From positions 6,195,501 through 6,259,500 of the forward strand of contig JAJTWR010000266.1 in NCBI GenBank assembly GCA_021613335.1: a stretch of 64,000 bases of DNA, given 5' to 3'. The translations under genes and the position numbers were made by a program. Shown one piece after another: positions 54,387-64,000 of the stretch; positions within the stretch are counted from its first letter, which is position 1, and every line of letters starts with the position of its first letter. The stretch is from Whitmania pigra (Eukaryota; Annelida; Clitellata; Hirudinida; Haemopidae). A model generated the notes under the pieces. It was not told where the DNA came from, made no database searches, and saw nothing but the letters and a program-made list of their open reading frames with translations.

Positions 54387-54740
54387 CCAGGGGTCCCCAA
54401 CCGTATGCCCGCGGGCTCCATGGCGCCAGCCAGCTGCTTTGTGCTACCACGAAAAAAATTAAAGAACTAAAAAAGCAAAATTTTTGAAATTTAAACGAAA
54501 ATGTTTTATTTATGAATGCTTTCCAAACTTTATGATAAATATTAACTTTATTCGAGCAGAGCCTTCACAGCACCGACTGCTCCGGATCTTACTTAAAAGG
54601 TACTGAAGATGAACATTCAGATCTTAATTTCCATGTACGAGGAACGATGGCTCAATAAAGTGCTTGCAAGATATTTAAGATTGATTGAAGAGATTCAAAA
54701 ATTCTTCATTTGGCATCCTAATTTTCATGCTAAATGAGCT
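54387..54740 (+). mobile_element. hAT relic, ZBED5-like
   Basis: CAGGGGTCCCCAACCGTATG at 54387 is a hAT terminus. Downstream, broken plus-strand frames (about 54560–54720) recall the RSDLNFH.xVRWLS..KVL segment of ZBED5-like transposases. No right end was found. Confidence 0.4.
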
Positions 54741-55283
54741 ATAAACGCTAATATTTGGATGATCACCAACGAGTGTTTAACAATTATTATCGTTTCAAAC
54801 GTTGCTAATCTGCGGCTACCCAGATTACCGCATTTTTAACTTGCAAGCAAAATTTTGCTTAAGCCATAATCTAAACTTGAATTTTCTAAAATTTTCTGAA
54901 ATCGTATTCGTTTAACTGGTATTTTGAAATTGTCGCTAGATAATTTTATGTTTATCTGGCGATGTGCTAATTCTTTTAGTAAAATTTATTACCTATCATT
55001 TCTAAAATAGTACATTTGAAACCACTTATTACCAGGGATAGATTTATTCATGCGCAATGTTTAGGCCACAGGGATCTTTATTTTACCAATAACATTGTTC
55101 TAATTCTTTGGTTAGATTTTAAAACTAGCAATTTAATGAACATTTCTTACAAACATCGTGGCAACCCAAAATTTACTATTTACTTGAAGACGGCGAGAAG
55201 TTAGAGGAGAGAAAAAGTACAAAGAACGAAGAAAGAGAATACAGAAGAGAAGCAATTGATGCTAATTAATGACGGATTTCAGT

Positions 55284-58200
55284 CTATGAAAAGCACACTG
55301 GTCCAATCTCGAGACCGAAGGCTTGATCGGTGCCTCCGACGTCTGAAGGTGCAAAATCTTCGATTGGAAGATGGTTCGTCTTCTCTGTTTCAAACTCAAA
55401 CACCGTTCTGCCCCACGTCGAAGATTTTTGCTAAAAGTGATCGTTTTACACAGCATTAAAATAAGTACAAATAAAAATTCTTGATCTAACAAACCTTGCA
55501 TTCATCAATGGAAACAGAATACTGCTTTCTGCCCGTGGGTCCGTATTCTTCGTCATCGGCTGTTGCGAAGACAATTGCCTCGTCGCTCTTGGAGGAAGAG
55601 TCCAAGAAAGCAACGGAGTTACGGCACAAATAGGTGATGTTCTGCTGCGCCCTTGAACTCAAAAGCTGCAAGAACTGTAGTTGAGGAAGACTTGCCACGT
55701 ATGAGAACTGAAAATAAAAAGATAAACGTTTATCAAAACCCAGCTGAGTTATTATGACACATTGTAGAAGGAGCTACAAGTTGATTGAATAATACATTTT
55801 CAAAAAAGTCCAAACAATTCTCGTCCAAAATATAAGGTTATTATGAAATAATAGCACTAATGGTGTAGCATGGCGGCCTAGACTTATTCAGCAGCTAGCG
55901 ACAAATTAAGAACATAACACCTTAAGAATTTGAAAGAGAGTTGGAAACTGGGTTCAAGTAAATCTTTGCCTAATCTGCATATCAAGCCATTCTTTATCTC
56001 ACCGTGTGGGCATCCTTCATCTCTTCTCCAAACCATGTCCTCTTTTTGGGCCCCGTATACCATGTGGCTTTGGAAATTGATCTTGGCTTAGCCTCGATGC
56101 ATGTTGCTTGTTTGTTATTGTCACAGTATGCTTCAAAGGCGTCTTCAACAGATCCTTGGTTCGGATCGATCCAATAGAATCCTACACGGTATTAAAATAA
56201 AATTTGAGAATAAATATAAATATGCTGTCCTTTTTTTTCTTCAATTTATATCTGCTTACTGACCGCTTTCAAAATTTGGGTGAGAGATAAACAGATCCTT
56301 GCACGTTCTAGCGGGTGAATTTTTGGTTCCCAGAGATTCTTTCAAAATTTCGACTAATTTTCCAATTTTTGCTACATTGGTGAGCTTCTGTTATGATGTT
56401 GATTGATAAATTATATCGTGTTTCGACTAATCATTGTGTAAGGTGCAAGCACAATAACTTTGAATAATTAACAGACAATAGTTGATAAATTTACTTCTAC
56501 AATCTCGGATTGCACAGCAGGATCATCAGACTGAAATAATAATTTAAATGAACTTGCAGTTTTAGTAGATGATCATAGCAGAAGAATATACTCCAAAATT
56601 ACTAAGTATGGATCTGGTCCTTTCGGCCTTCGAGCATCAGGATAGGTAAAATCACTTCCACCCGACTCTCCCTGAAAATTATAAATGATATTCCCAATAG
56701 ATCTTAACCAGATTAATTTCAATCAATACTTACGGGAGGTCCTGGGAGACCAGGTGGTCCTGGAGGTCCCTAATGCGAAATTAAGTTTGCAATTTTCAAT
56801 TATGCATTATTATAAAATGATTTTATATAAACATTTTTTTATAAAATGCTAGATATACAAAAAATAATTAAATGACAGTAAATATAAAGTTTTTGTTATC
56901 AAATTAAAGCCATCAAATAACGAAACTAATTAACTTTTTTGAAAGCTCAGACTCACTTGTCTTCCAGGAGTTCCAGATGGTCCTTTGGGACCCTAAAAAC
57001 ATAATGCAATTAAAAAGAATAACACTAAGTATTGGTAATGAGATTACTTACTACTCCTCCAGCTGGTCCTGGTGCACCATCTTTTCCACTTGGACCGGAA
57101 ACTCCTCTGGGTCCTGGTTCTCCCTGAAATGAGGTTTGTGTGATTATATGTTTTTAAGATGATTAATAATTTGCAACAAACTCTTGTTCCATCAGCTCCA
57201 GGTGAACCTGGAGGACCTGGAGGACCATGGTCACCTTGAGGTCCTTTTGGTCCAGGAAGTCCAGCAACTCCTGGCCATCCAGGATCGCCCTAATACAATT
57301 GAAGTGCAACATTTATATAATAAAATTAAAAGAAAATATTTACTAATTTACTTGTTTTACTAATCAGAACGATAAACACACAGCAAAAGAAAACCAAATA
57401 AAATAACTCAAAAAGTATCAATGTGGCAAAATATTTTATTTTAGAAAACCTTGTCTCCTTGTTCTCCCTTGTCTCCTTTGGCACCGGCATCGCCTGGGGC
57501 ACCCTAAAAAAACCGATTTGTTTAACAAAAGAAAACTTAACATTTTTTGCAAATTTTTGCAATATAAATTGATGTTAGCTTACCACTGGCCCAGTTGGTC
57601 CTGATGGTCCAGAAACTCCTGCTGGTCCTTGTTCTCCCTAAATGCATTTGCAGTCGTTATAAAGTTTGTAAATTTAGGTGATGAAGTTTGGCAGCTTACT
57701 CTTTCTCCTCTCTCTCCCGTGGGTCCTACAGCACCAGCAGGTCCGACGAGGCCTTGGGGTCCAGGGTTTCCTGGAAGACCGGCACTTCCAGCTGGTCCGG
57801 GCAACCCTCTGTCTCCGGTCCTTCCTTGAGGCCCTGGTACACCATCTTTTCCGGCTGCGCCCTTATAATTGAATATATTTTATCCATGTTAACAAATAAA
57901 TAACATAAAAGTATATAAAAAAAAATAGTATAGACTGACATCAGCTCCTTTCTCGCCTGGGAGACCTGGGGGACCTTGGGGACCTTGATCGCCTGAGAAT
58001 CCACGATCTCCTCTTTCGCCTTCATCTCCAGATGGTCCTGGCTCACCCTTTAGCGCACATTATTAAATAGTAAGCAGTCATTATGATTAAGAGAATTTCA
58101 TAATTTCCATATGCGATAAATTAAGAAACAGTCAAAAATTGAAATATCATATCATGTTTATTAGATATTCCTGAATAAAATCCTTGAGCTGTTTCCAGCT

Positions 58201-61200
58201 AAATTGGTTAATAATGTTTTTAATGATTTTATGATTAATTTTTTTAACGATTAAGATAAAAAAAAATATCAAAATCAATGTTAGTGGTTCTCCATAAGGA
58301 AGGTATGAATACCTGCGATTATTATAAAATTCACAAAATCTGATTTGATACAACATACCCTGGCCCCAGTTGGACCAAAAGGCCCAGGTTCTCCTACGGC
58401 TCCAGGAAGACCTGCCAAACCTCTATCACCTGATTGACCAGGTTTACCAACAGGTCCTGCAGCACCCTGTAAAAAAGATATTGAATCAGATATTGTTATT
58501 GATATTGCATCCAAAACGGAGCTTAAGACCACTGTAAGCTAAATAATGTGCATTTATCGCCATCTGTCATCGTGGAATTTGTTAGTTGAAAAATGAAATT
58601 TACTGGCAATCCGGCTTCTCCTCTCTCTCCTTTCTCACCATCTCTTCCATCAGCTCCTGCACCTCCTGCATCTCCAGGTTTTCCTTTTGGTCCATCTTCA
58701 CCGCGAAGTCCCTGAAAGATTCAAAACCTTTACAAATAAACATTGACCATATTGATTTGAGAAAACATTCCAACAGACTTTTGGTCCTAATTTTCCTGGT
58801 GGACCTCTGGCTCCCGACGGTCCAGGATCACCGACTGCTCCAACGGAACCGGCGTGTCCTTGGGGTCCAGGTGCTCCCAATTCTCCTGGAGCCCCGGGGC
58901 CTCCTTTTGGTCCCTGTTTGCCAGATTCACCCTCAGGACCCTGTGGTCCAGGCAATCCTTTCTCACCAGCTGGCCCTGGCTCACCTGGGCTACCCTAGAA
59001 TTAGATGTCTATTTAGTTGCATTCATGTTATCAAACTTAAGTTATTAAATATAAAACTAAATTAATATTAATAAATAAAAATTAAATAACTTGTTTGTCA
59101 ACTAAATAAATGAAACGAATAAAATACTTGTTCTCCGGCAGGTCCGGGATCTCCTCTTTCTCCTTGTGGTCCAGGAGGACCCTAAAATTACATTCAATAA
59201 TAAACAGAATAATTTTATTTTATACAATAATATTTAGACTTCCATATTAATAGCATTCATATGTATATTGCAATTAACAAGGAGTGTCACATATTTAAAT
59301 TCATATGTTTTTTAAAAATAAATTTACCAATGCTCCTCCTGGTCCCGGATCTCCGACTTCTCCAGCGTCCCCTCTCTCACCAGCTGGTCCAGGAGCTCCA
59401 ATTTCTCCACTTGTTCCTTGTGGTCCATCTGGCCCTTTCTCAGATGCTAATGCTTGAGGGCCTCTCTCACCCGGAAGACCTCTGGGTCCCTTTTCGTGCA
59501 TTGCATTTTATCAGTAACATTACAATTATAATACTTTTGCAAATCCACTAAAATTATAGAATAATAATTTAACTACTTTAAGGTTAGCATATCATCTTAC
59601 GGGTTCTCCTGCTTTTCCGGAGGAGCCGGCTTTGCCTTTCGGTCCAGCTTCGCCCTAAAAATTGAAATGCCACTGCATCAAGCATTCAATTTTGGCATAG
59701 GAAAACTTCAATGCATACTTTTGCTCCTTGGCCTCCAGCTTCTCCAGTATCTCCTCTCTCACCGCTCACACCCTACAATCCGTTGAATAATCAAATCTTT
59801 CTAAAACTCATTATATCATTTGTTTAACAAATATAATTTTAATAAAACTAACATGCAAACCATCACTTCCTGCATCACCGGGTTCTCCCTTTCCACCTGG
59901 TGCTCCCTTCAAAATAATAAATTTAAGTTTAACATTAACTCATTAAATCAATTTTTATTTTAATTGTAACTTATGTCTGACGCACAGGAGCTCCAACTCT
60001 TCCATCGGGACCAGCATGTCCTCTTTCACCTGGTCCTCCAGGTCCTCCTTGCTCACCATTATCTCCGGGCTCTCCTCTTTCGCCCTGATAATAAAAACGT
60101 TCCCATTTTAATTTCTATCATGGGCTGCCCATATTTATTTTCGATTTATAAACCTACTGGAGCTCCGGGTTGACCAAGCGGTCCTTCAGGTCCTTCCTTT
60201 CCATCAGGGCCTGGGGGTCCTGCCTTTCCGACTGAGCCCGTTACTCCTGCGCTTCCCTGTATAATTAAAATTAAATTTAAAGAGACCTCTCAAGCTAACT
60301 TAAATTTTTAAAAAACTAACTGGGAAACCATCGAGTCCAACTTCTCCTGGGGATCCGTCTTCACCAGCCTCTCCCTTACAAATAAAAGATTAAATTGTAG
60401 AACATAATTACATTTAACTAATTACATTATGTTTCCAAACCAAATTTTGAATCATCTACCCACCACATCACCAGTTGCTCCCGGAGCTCCAGGTTCTCCA
60501 TCTCTTCCTTTCTCACCTGGTGCACCTCTAGGGCCTGGCTCTCCGGGCGCTCCGTGCTTGCCTGGAGCTCCCTGAAATCATCATCATTAGTTATTTTAAT
60601 TAATTTTTGATCTTTGTAACTAATGACTTAATCTACAAATATCGCAGATAGTAGTTATAGCTTTTTCCTGTAAAAATGAATCTGAAATATAATTAATACC
60701 GTATTTCCCCTTTCTCCACTCAAACCCGCATGACCCGGAGCTCCTCTAGGACCTTGAGGACCTACTTCTCCTGACAAACCATCATGGCCTGGCTCTCCCT
60801 AAAATAATTAACACACGTCCTATCGTATTACTATTCATAGGGACAAGATAAGTTAATCTGGGATTAATCCTAAGTTTCCAAAATGCTTTATGTTGTCGCG
60901 GGAGAATAATAAAGCTTAAAACCTGAACTCCAGGCTTTCCTTCGCCTCCATCGTTTCCTGGCAATCCTGGAAATCCCTGAAATTACAATACAACATAACA
61001 TCGCATTCCTATTCAACATTGTCTTAGCTATTTAATCTCACAGTTTGACCGGGAAGACCAGCAGCGCCTTTCTTTCCAGGCTCACCCTACGAAGAAATAT
61101 TTTACTGTCACGCTTACAACTGATTGCTAAATTATTCTTTCTTAACGAACGTCGGGTCCTTTTTCGCCAGCATCTCCAGCGGGTCCTTTGGGTCCAACTG

Positions 61201-64000
61201 GTCCAGCAGCACCTGGGGGTCCCTGGGCTCCACCAGTTCCTCTCTCTCCTGTTGGCCCCTGTTATTTGGATACATTTACATTTCTTCAACTATTCAAGGG
61301 ATGTCACTCGTTCGTTACCTTGTCTCCTGGGCCTCCAGGGGGACCTTGAGGCCCTGCAGGTCCTGGCAAACCCTATGACATAAAAAAAATTACCGTCACA
61401 AACTTCTACACATCTGATTATCATGTCAAAAATGTTTACTCGTTTTCCAGCTTCTCCGGGTTTTCCAGGTTCACCTCTCTCTCCAGGGGGTCCTGGCACT
61501 CCTCTGCCACCTGCTTCACCTGGGTGTCCTGGACCACCTGGAGATCCCTATTAAAAGCATGTTATTAATTTAACAGGCATTACAGAAAATAGTAATTTTA
61601 ACAGATACTGATAATCGTCATCATGAAAGTGAAAATTGCTAAATACTAACAGACTCTCCCTTAGGACCAACTGGTCCTGGGTTGCCAACAACGCCAGCTG
61701 CTCCTGGAGGTCCAGCCAATCCAGGAACTCCAGGTTGACCTGGTTCTCCCTGAATTATTAAATCGCATGATATATTCAAATTATTTAAAAACTCACTTTA
61801 AATTCACAATAACTGGCAATAGATATAATTAAATTTTAACCCTTTCTCCTCTGGCACCCTGAGGTCCATCTGCGCCGGATGAACCCTAAAAATTATCATA
61901 AATAATATTTGCATTAACAATACATTACGGGTTCAATGAATAAAAAGAAAAAAACTTACAGGCCTTCCTGGTTCACCTGGGGCTCCAGAAATTCCTTTGA
62001 AACCCGGAAGTCCTTGGTGACCTGGAGTACCCCTCTCGCCTGCTGATCCTTGGTCACCCTTCAAGTTTTATCAATGGTTTTTTTAAGAAATCAGCAAGAG
62101 ATTTTGATCTTATAAAGGTCTACAGAAAACTTAACGTTACCTTGGCACCTGCGGAACCTGGAGCGCCTGGGGGGCCAGGTGGACCAGTGGGTCCTGCCGG
62201 CCCTGCAGCACCTGGCTGTCCATCGGCTCCACGTGGGCCCTAATTCAATATAAATTGAGAATTTAAAGACCTTATGATAACGATGATAAAAGCGATGAAA
62301 TCTAACGGCGGGTCCTTCTTTGCCATCACTTCCCCTGTCTCCAGGAAGACCCCGAACACCCTATAAAATCAAACTTGTGATGGAAAACTTCTAAGGCTAG
62401 TATTGATATTTAGTTGTAACATACGGGGTTTCCAGGAGCTCCAACAGGTCCAGCAGGTCCATCTGCTCCCTGATTTTGAGATTTAAGTTTGGTAATTATT
62501 TGTTTAAATATCTTTATAATGTGCTAGAAATAATTTAATGCAATTTCGCATAAATGTTAATAGATAGAACAACGCAACATTTCACAAAATAATAGTAACC
62601 CTCTCTCCGTGTTTCCCAGCATCTCCTTTCTGTCCTCCTTGTCCAGGAAAGCCCTAAAATTTAATTAAAATTCAGTAAAACCATTTTTCTTAATAATGCA
62701 CATTTTAATGCATCCAATTTTGATGTTATAGTGAACATTGGTCCACTATACTAAATGTAAATGTATAAAACGTTTTCTATAAGAAACATAACAAATTCAT
62801 CACGTGACATTACCCTGTGTCCCTTGTTACCAGGGAAACCTGGAAACCCAGAACTTCCAGGTGGACCCTAAACAGCAATGAATAATTAAAGAAACATTCC
62901 ATTAAGGAAATGAAATAAATACTCACAGGTGGGCCAGTCGGTCCTTTCACACCAGGTTCTCCATCTCTTCCATGGTGACCCTAAGTAACATGATGTTCCA
63001 TTCAAATCATTTCCTGCACCATTGTGTATTTATAACTCACGTCTTTTCCTGAGGCACCTGGAGCACCTGGTAGACCCCTTGGACCCGGTGGACCCTGAAT
63101 TATAAAAATAAAAATAGTGTCAACGAACGGAAATTCCACATTTATTATTTTATATCCTCACCGATGGTCCTGGATCTCCAGGCTCTCCACGAGGTCCAGG
63201 GTATCCAGATGGTCCCTGAGAAAAATGTAATGTTCCTTTATTTTTGCGTCTCTTGACTTTAATTCAAATATCCAAATTGTTTCTTACCGAGAATGTAGAA
63301 ACGGTTAAAACGCTTAAAACGTTTGAAGCTTTTAAATGCATTCTTTATGAGTAGCAAAATTCATTTCATACTATTTAGAGAATTCATAAAATGTTAGTCA
63401 TACAAAACGTCATTTTAATCATGCTAATTTATTACGTTTTCTATCAACAGTTTTAAATATTTATTGCTATTATGAAATTATAGCTTTAATTATGAAACTG
63501 AAATTTGCTAGAAATAAAACATCATGAGATCGGAGGGGAACAATCTAGAAACAATGTAATTACTTAATAAAAATATAAGTTTATTAGACATTCCGTTTTG
63601 ATTAATCAAAATGCAACTTTTTATTAGCTCACCAAAGGACCAGGAGCTCCTGGTGAACCACGTGGTCCAGGTGGTCCTTGCTAAAATAAAAATAAGTTGT
63701 TGATAATATTGATAATAGCAGTATCACATAAAAAAACTTTGATTAAATCATTTCAATTAGTTATTTATTTGGTAAAAAAATAAATTGAAATAAACCGTGA
63801 TATATTTGCGATATGTTTACATACACTGGCATAAGATGGGGGGTGGGGTCCAGGAGGACCTCCCGCCTTTTCCGTGTTCTGCATGGCCTCAGCATCGTAG
63901 GCAACCTGGAGAAGAAAATTGCCTTAATTTCTTCGACTACTTGACCTGAATCAGCTGCTGATACCTGTGTATTGAGTTCGCTTTCTCCCCGTCTTCTTTG
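55284..64000 (-). CDS. Fibrillar collagen alpha chain, 3' part, about 46 exons in window
   Basis: Minus-strand gene whose 5' end lies beyond 64000. The C-propeptide (COLFI) exons are 55430–55284 (stop), 55707–55495, 56181–56003, 56387–56264 and 56530–56495; 56671–56603 encodes the C-telopeptide. About 38 Gly-X-Y exons between 56737 and 63680 encode the triple helix, most close to 54 or 108 nt, the ancestral fibrillar pattern. Exons near 63831–63909 and 63966–64000 encode a non-helical N-terminal junction ([20 protein letters not shown]). COLFI hallmarks: [32 protein letters not shown] (glycosylation site), [17 protein letters not shown] and the stop. The chain keeps six of the eight standard cysteines; both positions used for interchain bonds (second and third) are Ser (FIS and NQGS). 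It would be secreted and trimerised in the ER and form matrix fibrils. Confidence 0.93.

Noticed and set aside
57629..61383. Plus-strand frames across the collagen exons
   Set aside because: They are reverse readings of Gly-X-Y exons.

Overview
The window is AT-rich nuclear DNA of an invertebrate animal. Spliced genes with GT–AG introns, a paramyosin gene, a fibrillar collagen and an Integrator subunit point to a bilaterian, most likely a protostome. The species cannot be named from the sequence. About half of the non-coding DNA is recognisable transposon debris, dominated by many different hAT families.

Layout. 1–8000: transposons: a Copia gag fragment split by a hAT deletion derivative with a perfect 8-bp target duplication, further hAT pieces, and a full-length Ty3/gypsy element (2715–7251) with two identical 111-bp LTRs. 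8013–28146: the INTS8 gene on the plus strand, rebuilt here as 23 exons. Its 9.1-kb second intron holds a hAT element that itself carries a SINE and a LINE, plus mariner debris and another hAT. 28272–29597: a five-exon C16orf87/UPF0547 homologue on the minus strand, tail to tail with INTS8. 31059–32086: a foldback-like hAT element whose inverted arms are tandem arrays of 14–16-bp units. 33209–39601: an 18-exon paramyosin gene (911 residues). 40–49 kb: a graveyard of hAT pieces, tRNA-derived SINEs and a deleted LTR retrotransposon whose 5' LTR took three insertions at the same 12-bp site. 49470–50985: a two-exon RAB33 gene. 55284 to the right edge: the 3' part of a fibrillar collagen gene on the minus strand, with about 46 exons visible and the 5' end outside the window.

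The five host genes (RNA-processing complex, small zinc protein, muscle thick-filament protein, Golgi/autophagy GTPase, matrix collagen) share no evident pathway; this is an ordinary eukaryotic gene neighbourhood. The most interesting material is the tandem-repeat-armed hAT element, the repeated same-site SINE insertions, two tRNA-derived SINE families, a collagen C-propeptide lacking both cysteines known to make interchain bonds, and a frame break in INTS8 that is exactly repaired by removing an 8-nt GT…AG segment. No tool was run; all family names come from recognition of motifs and remembered homologues.
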